Shown: one piece after another, positions 1-10,909 of the stretch
Layout of the letters: every line of letters begins with the position of its first letter
Numbering within the stretch: position 1 is the stretch's first letter
Assembly: GCF_014202395.1 (NCBI RefSeq)
Contig: NZ_JACHGQ010000004.1
Span: 62,001 to 126,000 of the forward strand
Reading direction: 5' to 3'
Length of the DNA: 64,000 bases
Origin: Histophilus somni
GTDB lineage: Bacteria; Pseudomonadota; Gammaproteobacteria; Enterobacterales; Pasteurellaceae
Translations under genes and position numbers: made by a program
The notes under the pieces: model-generated
What the model was told of the DNA's origin: nothing
Databases searched by the model: none
The model's input: only the letters and a program-made list of their open reading frames with translations

Positions 1-456
1 AGGAAAAGAACTGAGAATTTCTAATGTCCGCATCATGACAACATCTACTTTTCCTCCCACATAACCTGAGATAGCACCGTAAATAGTTCCGATCATCACA
101 GCGATAAAAGCACCAGCAATGCCAACCATCAGCGAAATTCGCCCACCTATAGCAATACGCACCAATAAATCACGTCCGGAAGCATCTGTCCCGAGATAAT
201 GCCCGGAAACAAAATCAGGAGCGATACTCATCATATTCTAATCAGTGTCATCATAGCTAAAAGGAATTAACATTGGTATGAAAGTAATAAATAGCAACAT
301 GCAACAAATGACAATCAAGCTGGCAACTGCTGCTTTATTACGAAAGAAACGACGGCGTGCATTTTGCCATAAACTGCGTCCTTCAATGACGCTCTCACAA
401 GCGTTTTGCATGATATTTTCTTCCGATTTTGAGCGGTTTTGACGATTAGACAACAT
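1..456 (-). pseudogene. oppC: oppC, oligopeptide ABC transporter permease, interrupted by an in-frame stop; runs off the window
   Basis: Inner-membrane permease that pairs with OppB in the OppABCDF oligopeptide importer. The start at 456 has a good AAGGAG site, and the first 72 codons match the OppC N-terminus (EGRSLWQNARRRF, then one membrane segment). Reading then meets TAG at 238-240. The same frame continues straight past it as NMMSIAPDFVSGHYLGTDA, SGRDLLVRIAIGGRISLMVG and on to position 1, which is ordinary OppC sequence. In E. coli OppC the aligned residue is Trp (TDWGMMSS), so a single G-to-A change of TGG to TAG explains the break. The gene starts 9 bp after oppB. It is a nonsense pseudogene, a readthrough gene or a sequencing error; the window cannot tell which. 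Confidence 0.85.
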
Positions 457-465
457 GAGATCTCC

Positions 466-1389
466 TTATGAATAGCGAATTTTCGGATCGATAACCGCAT
501 ATAGAATATCAACTAATGCATTAAAAAAGATGGTAAGCGTCCCCACTAATATGGTGAGGCTAAGTACTAGAGAATAATCTCGGTTTAAAGCTCCATTGAC
601 AAACAGCTGCCCCAATCCCGGCAACCCGAATACACTTTCAATGACCATTGAACCGGTAATAATTCCCACAAATGCCGGTGCTAGGTAACTGATAACAGGA
701 AGAAGAGCCGGACGCAAAGCATGTTTGAAAATAATTTTTTTCAATGGCAATCCTTTTGCTTTCGCTGTACGAATAAAATTGGAATGCAATACTTCAATCA
801 TGGAACCTCGTGTAATCCGCGCGATACCGGCAACGTAACCGATAGTAAGAGAAAGAACGGGTAAAACCATATAATAAAGTTGACCGTCGTTCCAACCGCC
901 GGCAGGTAACCACTTTAACCAAATGGCAAAAAATAACACTAAAAGCGGTGCAAAAACAAAGCTGGGCATGATCACCCCCGTCATCGCAAACCCCATCACA
1001 ATATAATCCCAGCGACTGTTTTGTTTGAGAGCGGCAAATGTGCCTGCAACTAAGCCGATAATGACTGAGAAAATAAATGCGACAATACCCAATTTCAGTG
1101 ACACGGGAAACGCAGAAGCGATTAAATTATTTACGCTTTGATCTTTGTATTTGAAAGAAGGTCCGAAATCACCTTGCGAGAGATTTTTCAAGTAAAGCAA
1201 ATATTGTTTAAAGAGCGGTTCATTTAAGTGATATTTCGCTTCGATATTCGCCATGACTTCTGGAGGATAAGTCCGTTCGGAAGTAAAAGGACTACCCGGA
1301 GCCAATCGCATCAGAAAGAATGAAAATGTAATTAAAATAAACAATGTTGGAAGTGCTTCCATTATTCGTTTTACAATAAATTTCAACAT
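466..1389 (-). CDS. oppB: OppB, oligopeptide ABC transporter permease
   Basis: Inner-membrane permease forming half of the peptide channel. It is 307 residues against 306 in E. coli, and very similar throughout: MLKFIVKRIMEALPTLFILI at the start, GDFGPSFKYKD, and the EAA-loop region RTAKAKGLPLKKIIFKHALR that contacts the ATPases. About six membrane segments are visible. The frame can be extended four codons upstream to a TTG, but a GGAG motif lies just before the ATG at 1389 and OppB proteins begin MLKF, so I chose that ATG. The stop overlaps the region holding the oppC ribosome site, indicating coupled expression in the opp operon. Confidence 0.95.
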   Translation of the reverse strand: MLKFIVKRIMEALPTLFILITFSFFLMRLAPGSPFTSERTYPPEVMANIEAKYHLNEPLFKQYLLYLKNLSQGDFGPSFKYKDQSVNNLIASAFPVSLKLGIVAFIFSVIIGLVAGTFAALKQNSRWDYIVMGFAMTGVIMPSFVFAPLLVLFFAIWLKWLPAGGWNDGQLYYMVLPVLSLTIGYVAGIARITRGSMIEVLHSNFIRTAKAKGLPLKKIIFKHALRPALLPVISYLAPAFVGIITGSMVIESVFGLPGLGQLFVNGALNRDYSLVLSLTILVGTLTIFFNALVDILYAVIDPKIRYS

Positions 1390-1443
1390 CAAGAACTCCA
1401 AACAGATTAAATGAGAAAAAGTAAATGTTATTTAAAAATAAAT

Positions 1444-1489
1444 CGTCAAATTCCCCTAACCTAATGTTATCAATTAGGGAAATTTGACG
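1444..1489 (-). terminator. Stem-loop between oppA and oppB (attenuator or RNA stabiliser)
   Basis: Arms 1444-1459 and 1474-1489 pair over 15 of 16 bases around a 14-base loop. On the transcribed strand the stem is followed by GATTTATTTTT rather than a clean run of U, so it is a weak terminator at best. A stem-loop here would let the binding protein be made in excess of the membrane subunits, as is usual for Opp operons; that role is inferred from position. Confidence 0.6.
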
Positions 1490-1501
1490 GGATAAATAAG
1501 T

Positions 1502-3139
1502 TTAATGTTTAATAATATAAAGATTTCTCAATAAAATAATATCTTGAGGATCTTTACCTTCATAGCCCTTAACATAAGGTTTCACCAAACGCGGGTTAAC
1601 ATAGTTATATATCGGTATGATAGGAGCATCCGCTGCCAAAATCGCTTCGGCTTTAGCATAAGCTTTCATACGATCTGTCGCCTCGGAGAATTGATAAGAC
1701 TCATTCACCGCTTGGTCGTAGGCCGAGCTTTTGTAAAACGCTAAATTGTTACTTGAGTTGGAGAGAAAATAATTGATAAACGTTGTAGCCTGATTGTAGT
1801 CAGCCGACCAACCGGCACGTGCAATATCAAATTGTTTGTTGTGACGACTTTCAATATACGTTTTCCATTCTTGATTTTCCAGTTTAACATCAACTAAACC
1901 ACCCGTATTATTTTTCCAAATTGATGCCGCGGCAATAGCAACTTTTTTATGGTTTTCATTGGTGTTATATAAAATGGTAAATTTCAATGGATTCGATTTA
2001 CTGAAACCGGCTTCTTTCAATAATTGAACGGCTTGCTGATTACGCTCTTTCATTGATAATTTAGTATATTCAGGTTGCTGAATTGCACCACCTTCCGCAA
2101 TATAGGTCGGTGTAAACACGTATGTAGGTATTTGCCCCTGTCCTAATACCTTATCTGTAATGATATTACGATCCAACGCTAAATTCAGTGCTTTACGTAC
2201 CCGTAAATCATTAAATGGTGCTTTCGTATTATTGATCTCATAGAAATAAGTACCCAATGTACGTGAAGTAAACACTTGATCCGGCATTTCAGCTTTTAAT
2301 TTTGGGAACTGCTCCGGTGGCAAGGCATGATCTGTTATCTCCACTTCTCCCGCACGATAACGTTGCACATCCGTACTTGGATTTTGAATCGCTAAGAATG
2401 TCGCTTTATCAATCACGGTTTCTTTATCATTCCAATAAAGCGGATTGCGGACAAATTCAATTTTTTCGTTGATAACGTGTTTCGTCAATTTATAAGCACC
2501 GTTACCTACGTAATTTTCTACTTTGACCCAAGCATCACCGAATTTCTCTACAACATGTTTAGGCAAAGGTAAGACAGAGTGATGTGTGGTCATACCAGGT
2601 AAATAAGGCACTGAATTGCTTAACGTTACCACAAAAGTATAATCGTCAACGGCTTTTACACCGAGAGAATCTACTTTTTTCTTCCCTTCAATAACATCTT
2701 GTGCATTTTCAATTTGCATGTACGTCAAATAAGAAGAATAAGGAGAAGCCGTTTTCGGATCAACAAGACGTTGCCATGCAAAGACAAAATCATGGGCTGT
2801 AACAGGCGTGCCGTCAGACCATTTTGAATCATGACGTAATTTAAATGTCCATTGCTTAAAGTCCGGCGTACTTTCCCACGAAGTGGCAACACCAGGCTGA
2901 GGATTACCGTCAGAATCCACCGTAATAAGTCCTTCTAAAACCTGTAAAACAACCTCTGCTTCAGGTATTCCTTCTGATTTATGAGGGTCGAAACTTTGAG
3001 GTTCAGCTCCATTATTGATGACAATTTCTTGCTTTTTAGCCAACACGGTACCAGCCGGAACATTGGCTGCAAAAGCAGATATTGAAAAACCTAATGCCAC
3101 GGTTGTGGCAACAAGAGTGCGGGTTAATATTGTGTGCAT
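1502..3139 (-). CDS. oppA: OppA, periplasmic oligopeptide-binding protein (copy next to oppB)
   Basis: Substrate-binding protein of the SBP_bac_5 family, 545 residues, the usual OppA length. It has an N-terminal Sec signal peptide ending ISAFA-AN with no lipobox, so the mature protein is periplasmic. Family landmarks are EPQSFDPHKSEGIPEAEVV, WSDGTPVTAHDFVFAWQRLV and DLRVRKALNLALDR. The start at 3139 has GGAG about 10 bases upstream. It is followed by a stem-loop and oppB, so it is the binding protein of this operon. A closely related second copy lies upstream on the same strand. Confidence 0.95.
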   Translation of the reverse strand: MHTILTRTLVATTVALGFSISAFAANVPAGTVLAKKQEIVINNGAEPQSFDPHKSEGIPEAEVVLQVLEGLITVDSDGNPQPGVATSWESTPDFKQWTFKLRHDSKWSDGTPVTAHDFVFAWQRLVDPKTASPYSSYLTYMQIENAQDVIEGKKKVDSLGVKAVDDYTFVVTLSNSVPYLPGMTTHHSVLPLPKHVVEKFGDAWVKVENYVGNGAYKLTKHVINEKIEFVRNPLYWNDKETVIDKATFLAIQNPSTDVQRYRAGEVEITDHALPPEQFPKLKAEMPDQVFTSRTLGTYFYEINNTKAPFNDLRVRKALNLALDRNIITDKVLGQGQIPTYVFTPTYIAEGGAIQQPEYTKLSMKERNQQAVQLLKEAGFSKSNPLKFTILYNTNENHKKVAIAAASIWKNNTGGLVDVKLENQEWKTYIESRHNKQFDIARAGWSADYNQATTFINYFLSNSSNNLAFYKSSAYDQAVNESYQFSEATDRMKAYAKAEAILAADAPIIPIYNYVNPRLVKPYVKGYEGKDPQDIILLRNLYIIKH

Positions 3140-3175
3140 TGTTATTCTCCATTGTGATTGTTGTTTGCTCTGCTA

Positions 3176-3204
3176 TTAATACATGAAAAGATTGCTTTTG
3201 TAAA
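3176..3204 (-). promoter_or_regulatory. Predicted sigma-70 promoter for oppA
   Basis: On the minus strand TTTACA and TATTAA are separated by exactly 17 bases, and the -10 box lies about 37 bp upstream of the oppA start. This suggests oppA-oppB-oppC can be transcribed independently of the upstream oppA-like gene. Prediction from motif match only. Confidence 0.45.
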
Positions 3205-3297
3205 TAATTCATACTAGTTAGATAGTAAGCTAATTAGAGTGAATTATTCTAGAGGGCAATGTTACATGAATTAAATTCTTACCATAATAAAGTGCGG

Positions 3298-4953
3298 TCA
3301 TTTCTCTAAGTAAAGATCGCTGAGTAAATAGCCACCTTGCGGTCTTTTCCCTTCATAACCTTTTAATTTCGGATTTTTAATAAATAATCCGGCGTAATGA
3401 TAAATCGCGATAAAGGGATGATGTTTGCCTAATTCTTCTTCAGCTTGTGCATAAATTTCCGCTCGTTTGTTTTCATCACTTTCGTTGTAAGATGCTTCAA
3501 TTAATTGATCAAACTTTTCGCTTTTAAAGCCGATTTTATTTTGCGAACTATTGGAAAGAAAATATGTCAAAAACGTGCTTGCTTCGTTGTAATCCGCAGA
3601 CCATGCTGCAAATGCCAAGTGGTAATTTTTCTGATTTTTTGTATCTAAAAATGTTTTCCACTCCATATTTTTCAGCGAAATATCAACCAGACCGTCTAAA
3701 TTTTTCTTCCACATAGAAGTAACCGCAATAGCAATATTTTTTAGTCCTTCGTTAGTGTTATACAGTAATTCGCTTTTCAACGGATTTGCTTTACTGTAAC
3801 CGGCTTCACGTAACAGCTTTTTAGCTTCTTCGTTTCGTTGTGCTTGCGTCCAATTAGCATATTCTGGTTGGGTGATTTTTTCTCCTGCATGAATATAGAA
3901 CGGTGTGAAACGGAAAGTAGGTGTTTGTCCAAAGCCTAATACTTTTTCTGTAATAATGTTGCGATCGACGGCTAAATCTAATGCTTTACGTACTTTAATA
4001 TTATCAAAAGGCGGTTTTGTCATATTCATTTCATACATAAACGTACCTAATTTACGAGAGCTATAGATTTGCGAATCGTATTGAGCACGAAATTTAGGAT
4101 CATGATAAAGTGATTGAGGAATATAAGCTATATCCAATTCGCCGGAACGATAACGAGCTCCCCCTGCACTTTCCGTTAAAATATAAAAAGTAGCTTTATT
4201 AATAACAGAATGGGCGTTATCCCAATAGGCTGGATTACGTTCCAAAGTGATTTTTTCATTTAACACCCGTTGTGAAATTTTATAAGCACCGTTTACTACA
4301 AAATTTTCCGGTTTTGTCCAATCATCACCGTATTTTTCAACAACAGCACGATTTACTGGATAAAGAGAAGTATGCTGCGTAAGAAGGACAGCATAAGGTA
4401 CGGGTGCATCAAGGGTGAGTTGTAGTGTATTATCATCTAATGCGGTAACTCCCAAAAATTCCGGTGATTTCTTTCCAGCAATAATATCATCTACATTTTT
4501 CATTTTCATGAAGCCAAGGTAACTTGCATAAGGTGATGCGGTTTTCGGATCAACAAGACGACGCCAAGCATAGACAAAATCATGTGCGGTAAGAGAATCA
4601 CCATTAGACCACTTAATATTTGGGCGTAGATAAAAAGTAACGGTTTTACCGTCAGACGAGGTATCCCAGCGATAAGCGGCACCGGGAATAATATTACCGA
4701 GTTCATCGGTTTTCACCAATCCTTCAAATAATTGTTCAGCTATTAAACCTTCCCCCGATCCTTCTATTTTTTGTGGATCAAGGGTAGCAACTTCAGCAGT
4801 AATTTGAATACTGATTTCCTGTTTATCCGCCAATTTTGTACCTTGAGGAACTTGTGCCGAAAATGCGACTGAAGAACCGACAAGTAGAAATAAGCCTAAA
4901 AGTGCGGTTCTATAGTTTTTATATTTTAACTTTGTCCATATATTGTGTTGCAT
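3298..4953 (-). CDS. Second OppA-family periplasmic peptide-binding protein
   Basis: 551-residue paralogue of the adjacent OppA. The N-terminus is a long basic stretch, then a hydrophobic core ending SSVAFSAQVPQ, consistent with a Sec signal peptide. It shares LADKQEISIQI, LDPQKIEGSGEGLIAEQLFE, WSNGDSLTAHDFVYAWRRLV and KVRKALDLAVDRNIITEKVL with its neighbour. The start at 4953 is preceded by AAGGATAAAA. An uptake signal (3290-3298) overlaps the end of the gene. It probably feeds the same OppBC permease with a different peptide range, although an orphan role is possible. Tandem OppA-type copies are seen in several Pasteurellaceae. Confidence 0.9.
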   Translation of the reverse strand: MQHNIWTKLKYKNYRTALLGLFLLVGSSVAFSAQVPQGTKLADKQEISIQITAEVATLDPQKIEGSGEGLIAEQLFEGLVKTDELGNIIPGAAYRWDTSSDGKTVTFYLRPNIKWSNGDSLTAHDFVYAWRRLVDPKTASPYASYLGFMKMKNVDDIIAGKKSPEFLGVTALDDNTLQLTLDAPVPYAVLLTQHTSLYPVNRAVVEKYGDDWTKPENFVVNGAYKISQRVLNEKITLERNPAYWDNAHSVINKATFYILTESAGGARYRSGELDIAYIPQSLYHDPKFRAQYDSQIYSSRKLGTFMYEMNMTKPPFDNIKVRKALDLAVDRNIITEKVLGFGQTPTFRFTPFYIHAGEKITQPEYANWTQAQRNEEAKKLLREAGYSKANPLKSELLYNTNEGLKNIAIAVTSMWKKNLDGLVDISLKNMEWKTFLDTKNQKNYHLAFAAWSADYNEASTFLTYFLSNSSQNKIGFKSEKFDQLIEASYNESDENKRAEIYAQAEEELGKHHPFIAIYHYAGLFIKNPKLKGYEGKRPQGGYLLSDLYLEK

Positions 4954-5189
4954 AAATTTTATCCTTTTAAGTAAGATTAAAATAATAAGATTTTCATTAG
5001 TAAAATATTTATGCGATGAAGTAAAGTATTTTTACAAATTTTTTGTAATTTTTAATTAGCAACCTAATTACTATTTTTGCATTTTCAAAAATGTAGGAGT
5101 AGAATTCCGACATCTTCAATAATTCATCATAGGCGGTATTTATGCAATTGAGACGTAAATACATCGCCTCGTATTGATAGGAGCAGCAT

Positions 5190-5852
5190 ATGCAATTTGC
5201 GATTATCGGATTAGGTAAATTCGGAAAATCAGTTGCACGAGAGCTGTATAAGCTGGGTAATCAAGTTGTGGGCATGGATATTAATGAAAAAAAAGTGGAG
5301 CAATGTAGCCATTTTCTTAGTGCAAGTTTAATCCTTGATGCCACGGATAAAACAGCCTTGCGAGAACTTAACATTCAAGAGTTTGATGCAGTGTTGGTCA
5401 GTATCGGTGAAAGTCTGGAAAGCAATTTACTCTGCACACTTAATTTAATTGATCTCAAAGCAAATCAAATTTGGGCAAAAGCTAAAAATGCGGCACATCA
5501 CGCTATACTTTCCAGTTTAGGGATTCAACATATAGTAAGACCCGAAAATGATATGGGTATTTTAGTCGGTCAATCTATGAATTGCCCTAGTGTAACCCAC
5601 TGTATTCCGCTAGGCTCGGATCTCTTTTTAATTCATTTCCGTGTTCAATTTCAAACTACTATTACCCTCGGTATGCTGAAAAAACGCTATAAAGATATTG
5701 TTATTACCGCTATTCAACGAGGAGAACAACTTATTAGCAATCCGGATGATGAAACTGAAATACATCGTCAAGACCATTTGCTGATCATTGGCTATTTAAA
5801 TAATCTCCGCACTTTAACCGGCGAATTAAATAAAATCCAAAATGAAATTTGA
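5190..5852 (+). CDS. ktrA: KtrA/TrkA-type regulatory subunit of a potassium uptake system
   Basis: Cytoplasmic RCK protein of 220 residues that binds nucleotide and gates a KtrB/TrkH-type potassium transporter. The N-terminal Rossmann fold is clear (FAIIGLGKFGKSVARELYKLG with D at the end of the second strand in VVGMDIN), followed by a TrkA-C-like domain from about residue 135. This single RCK-N/RCK-C arrangement fits KtrA better than the double-length E. coli TrkA. GGAG precedes the ATG. It overlaps the next gene by 11 bp, indicating translational coupling. The product assignment is firm; the exact ligand (ATP, ADP or NAD) cannot be read from the sequence. Confidence 0.88.
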   Translation: MQFAIIGLGKFGKSVARELYKLGNQVVGMDINEKKVEQCSHFLSASLILDATDKTALRELNIQEFDAVLVSIGESLESNLLCTLNLIDLKANQIWAKAKNAAHHAILSSLGIQHIVRPENDMGILVGQSMNCPSVTHCIPLGSDLFLIHFRVQFQTTITLGMLKKRYKDIVITAIQRGEQLISNPDDETEIHRQDHLLIIGYLNNLRTLTGELNKIQNEI

Positions 5853-7161
5853 ACATATCAAAACAAAGCCACCCTATGTATTAGCGGGCGGTTTTCTCTT
5901 TATCATTTTAATCGGCACATTATTATTGGAATTACCCTTTGCTCACCATAAAAGTATTTCATGGCTACATGCCTTATTTACTTCAACATCAGCGGTAACG
6001 GTAACGGGGCTAAGTGTCGAAGATACAGCAAATTTCACCCTATTCGGACAAGTTGTTTTAATGTGCTTAATTCAAATCGGCGGATTGGGATTTATGACGT
6101 TTGCTATTTACATAGCAAGACGAATGGGTGCCAGAATTGGCTTATTCGGCAATGCAATTGCTCAAGAAGCACTGGGTGATGTGCCTTTTAATTTACTTCT
6201 ACATACTGCCAAAAACGTTCTAAAATTTGCACTGACTTTTGAACTTATCGCAATGATTATTCTTACTGTTCATTTTTATGGTGATGTTTCTTTTTTTCAA
6301 GCACTGTATCAAAGCCTGTTTTACAGTATTTCCGCTTTTAACAATGCCGGTTTTGCACTGAGTTCAGAAAGTTTAATGCCTTATGTGGATGACATTGTTG
6401 TCAATATAGTCATCACCGTATTGATTATTATTGGCGGGTTGGGATTTGTGGTACTCATGGATATCAAAAATCAACGCCAATATAAAAAATTCTCACTAAA
6501 TACGAAGGTAGTACTTTGGGCAACCCTTATTTTAAATATCGTTTCCTTTCTAATATTTTATATTTTAGAACGACAAAACCCGTTAACATTTGGACCGCTA
6601 AGCGAAACAGGTAAGTTGTTTGCCGCTTGGTTTCAAGCGATAACACCAAGAACTGCAGGGTTTAATACTGTTGATACGGCAGGATTAACTGATGCCAGTA
6701 GTCTGCTGACTATGTTCTTAATGTTTATTGGCGGAGGTTCCTTATCCACTGCAAGCGGTATAAAAATCGGCACATTCTGTATTATAGTGGTAGCGACATT
6801 CGCCTATTTACACAAAGAATCCCATGTCAATTTGTTTAAACATAATTTGCCTGATGAACTAATCAAAAAATCCTTTGCTTTATTTTTTACCAGCCTTAGT
6901 TGTATTGGTATTAGTAGCTTTTTGCTCTTGGCAGTTGAACCGCAATTTCATTTCCTTGATGTTTTATTTGAAGTTGTTTCGGCTTTAGGTACAGTCGGAC
7001 TTTCACGAGGAATTACTGCTGAACTTTCACCGTTCGGAGAGTCAATTTTAATTATCTTAATGTTTATCGGTCGAGTAGGATTGCTCACTATGATTTATCT
7101 CATTATGCAACCGCACTCAAGTAAAATTAAATATCCAAAAGAATATATACAAATAGGCTAA
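5842..7161 (+). CDS. ktrB: KtrB/TrkH-family potassium (sodium-coupled) transporter
   Basis: Integral membrane protein of 439 residues, the usual KtrB length and shorter than TrkH. The four pore-loop repeats are visible around TSTSAVTVTGLS, SAFNNAGFALSS, AITPRTAGFNTVD and SALGTVGLSRG, each carrying the glycine of the selectivity filter. The repeated M1-P-M2 layout gives roughly eight to ten membrane segments. It follows the ktrA-like gene with an 11-bp overlap, and a hairpin terminator lies just after its stop, so the two genes form a closed operon for potassium uptake. Confidence 0.9.
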   Translation: MKFEHIKTKPPYVLAGGFLFIILIGTLLLELPFAHHKSISWLHALFTSTSAVTVTGLSVEDTANFTLFGQVVLMCLIQIGGLGFMTFAIYIARRMGARIGLFGNAIAQEALGDVPFNLLLHTAKNVLKFALTFELIAMIILTVHFYGDVSFFQALYQSLFYSISAFNNAGFALSSESLMPYVDDIVVNIVITVLIIIGGLGFVVLMDIKNQRQYKKFSLNTKVVLWATLILNIVSFLIFYILERQNPLTFGPLSETGKLFAAWFQAITPRTAGFNTVDTAGLTDASSLLTMFLMFIGGGSLSTASGIKIGTFCIIVVATFAYLHKESHVNLFKHNLPDELIKKSFALFFTSLSCIGISSFLLLAVEPQFHFLDVLFEVVSALGTVGLSRGITAELSPFGESILIILMFIGRVGLLTMIYLIMQPHSSKIKYPKEYIQIG

Positions 7162-7166
7162 AAAAT

Positions 7167-7193
7167 AAAGGGAATAATTTATTCCCTTATTTT
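7167..7193 (+). terminator. Rho-independent terminator of the ktrAB operon
   Basis: AAGGGAATAA and TTTATTCCCTT form a stem, followed by ATTTT, immediately after the ktrB stop codon. Confidence 0.7.
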
Positions 7194-7278
7194 CCTAAAT
7201 TTAATCTGTTTTGCACCGCACTTTGCTCAAGTTTAACGACAAATATACAAAGTAATTTTCCTCTAAGAATGAAAAAAT

Positions 7279-9309
<2,031 letters not shown>

Positions 9310-9351
9310 TTAAATAGTGGCTCATTATACACAATGCACGCTATTCTGCGT

Positions 9352-9381
9352 AAAAAATTGCCCCTGAAAATTCAGAGGCAA
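9352..9381 (-). terminator. Rho-independent terminator after gntP
   Basis: On the minus strand TTGCCTCTGA pairs with TCAGGGGCAA (one G-U pair) and is followed by TTTTTT. Two uptake signals in opposite orientation (9302-9310 and 9395-9403) flank it but do not form its stem. Confidence 0.75.
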
Positions 9382-9409
9382 TAAATCAATAGAAAAGTGC
9401 GGTCTATTT

Positions 9410-10759
9410 TTACAAAATAATACTACCGATCAATGCCAAAGCAAAACCGACTAAACCGATTAATGTTTCCATTACAGTCCAAGTTTTTAACGTGGTTTTG
9501 GTATCCATTTCCAAGAAACGACTTACCAACCAAAAGCCACTATCATTTACATGAGAAAGTACGGTTGCACCTGAAGCGATAGCAATCACGATAAAACATA
9601 AATCAAATTGACTTAAGCCTGTGGCTGATGACACCATTGGTGCGATGAGAGCAGAAGTTGTGGTCAGAGCAACAGTTGCAGAACCTTGAGCTATACGAAG
9701 TGCGGTAGAAATTAAGAATGCCGCAACGATAATTGGCATACCCGTATCCGAAAACATTTTTGCTAATACATCACCGATACCACTTGCACGTAATACACCG
9801 CCGAACATACCGCCTGCACCGGTTACCAATACGATTGCACAAATCGGACCTAAGGCGTTATCGCAGATTTTTTCGATTTGTTCAAAACTGCGTTGTTCTT
9901 TGAGTAAAATGATAGTCATTAATAGGCTAATTAATAAGGCAATAGGTGTTTTGCCGATTAAGCGTAAACTTTGTACCCATAATGTAGAACCATCAATTAC
10001 TTTTGCTACTGCTAAAGTGTTTAGGACCGTGTCTAACATAATTAAACAAAGCGGCAACAGCAAAATAAATAATACTTTTTTGAAACTTGGGGGATTTTGA
10101 ACCGCAGTTTCGTTAATTGGAGCTGCATTTAAGAAAGTTTTCGGTAGCGGTAAATCGAATTTTTTACCTAAGTAAAGCCCATATAAATAAGTAGCAAAAT
10201 ACCAAGTCGGTACAGCTAAAATGAAGCCGACAATGGTGAGCAAACCGATATTTGCACCTAAAATATCACCGGAAGCGACCGGACCGGGATGCGGAGGAAG
10301 AAATGCGTGGGTGACAGCAAATGCACCGGCAGCAGGGAACGCATAGCGGAATAATGAACCACCGAATTGTTTTGCAACACTGAAAATAATCGGCAACATT
10401 ACCACTAAACCTGCATCAAAGAAAATGGGGAACCCGAATAGGAATGAGGCGACACCTAAAGCGAAAGGTGCTTTTTTCTCGCCGAATTTATTGATTAAGG
10501 TATCGGAAAGTACTTTTGCACCACCGGTAATTTCCAATAATCGACCGATCATTGCACCTAAGCCGACTAATAAAGCTACTGAGGCAAGGGTATTACCGAA
10601 ACCGCCTAATAAGGTCGGCAGGATTTTATCTACTGACATACCGGTAGCAAGTGCGGTTAATAAACTCACTAAAACTAAGGCAACGAAAGCATGAACCTTA
10701 AATTTAATAATGAGAAGAAGAAGTAATGCTATGGAAGCAATCAAAATAAAGATCAACAT
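9410..10759 (-). CDS. gntP: GntP-family gluconate:proton symporter
   Basis: Inner-membrane permease importing gluconate or a related sugar acid. 449 residues with about 12 to 14 hydrophobic segments. Family signatures include LVGLGAMIGRLLEITGGAKVL, FGFPIFFDAGLVVMLPI and HAFLPPHPGPVA, plus the conserved GSATVALTTTSALIAP and SHVNDSGFWLV near the C-terminus. An AGGGAAA site precedes the ATG at 10759. It is divergent from the gluconate kinase gene, with shared operators between them, which supports gluconate as the substrate. GntP-family members for other aldonates look similar. Confidence 0.92.
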   Translation of the reverse strand: MLIFILIASIALLLLLIIKFKVHAFVALVLVSLLTALATGMSVDKILPTLLGGFGNTLASVALLVGLGAMIGRLLEITGGAKVLSDTLINKFGEKKAPFALGVASFLFGFPIFFDAGLVVMLPIIFSVAKQFGGSLFRYAFPAAGAFAVTHAFLPPHPGPVASGDILGANIGLLTIVGFILAVPTWYFATYLYGLYLGKKFDLPLPKTFLNAAPINETAVQNPPSFKKVLFILLLPLCLIMLDTVLNTLAVAKVIDGSTLWVQSLRLIGKTPIALLISLLMTIILLKEQRSFEQIEKICDNALGPICAIVLVTGAGGMFGGVLRASGIGDVLAKMFSDTGMPIIVAAFLISTALRIAQGSATVALTTTSALIAPMVSSATGLSQFDLCFIVIAIASGATVLSHVNDSGFWLVSRFLEMDTKTTLKTWTVMETLIGLVGFALALIGSIIL

Positions 10760-10833
10760 AAAATTTCCCTATTAATAAAATTAAACAGCAGCAAGCATAC
10801 CACCATCAACGAATAACAAATGCCCATTAACAT
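10753..10833 (-). CDS. Possible 26-residue leader reading frame overlapping the gntP start
   Basis: A short frame with ATG at 10833, seven bases after a perfect GGAGG, ends in TGA inside the first codons of gntP (7-bp overlap). It is hydrophobic (MGICYSLMVVCLLLF). The arrangement would allow translational coupling into gntP. It runs out of frame through the dehydrogenase relic listed separately, so the strong ribosome site may simply be a leftover from the lost gene's start. Translation is unproven. Confidence 0.25.
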   Translation of the reverse strand: MLMGICYSLMVVCLLLFNFINREILC

Positions 10834-10834
10834 A
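10781..10834 (-). pseudogene. C-terminal relic of a short-chain dehydrogenase gene
   Basis: Seventeen codons and a TAA read YVNGHLLFVDGGMLAAV, the typical end of a short-chain dehydrogenase/reductase (the GHxLxVDGG motif), resembling gluconate 5-dehydrogenases. Nothing upstream continues the frame as SDR sequence: a GGAGG ribosome site sits directly in front. The body of the gene (about 230 codons) has been deleted between its own start region and its tail. The gntP neighbourhood suggests it acted on gluconate or a related keto-sugar acid. Confidence 0.7.
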
Positions 10835-10853
10835 AAATATCCTCCAATATTTC

Positions 10854-10892
10854 TGTTACTGGTAACATATTTATTTTTCTAGATTGGGTAAA
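10854..10892 (-). promoter_or_regulatory. gntP promoter overlapped by a GntR-like operator
   Basis: On the minus strand TTTACC (10887-10892) and TATGTT (10864-10869) are 17 bases apart. A 6+6 palindrome, TGTTAC-TG-GTAACA at 10854-10867, overlaps the -10 box and the probable start site, an ideal place for repression. The palindrome closely resembles GntR operators of enteric bacteria. No gntR gene lies in the window. Confidence 0.6.
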
Positions 10893-10909
10893 GTTTGTGT
10901 GTTTGATTT

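Noticed and set aside
5142-5186. An 11-codon frame just before ktrA
   Set aside because: Very short, no ribosome site and no recognisable pattern; likely chance.
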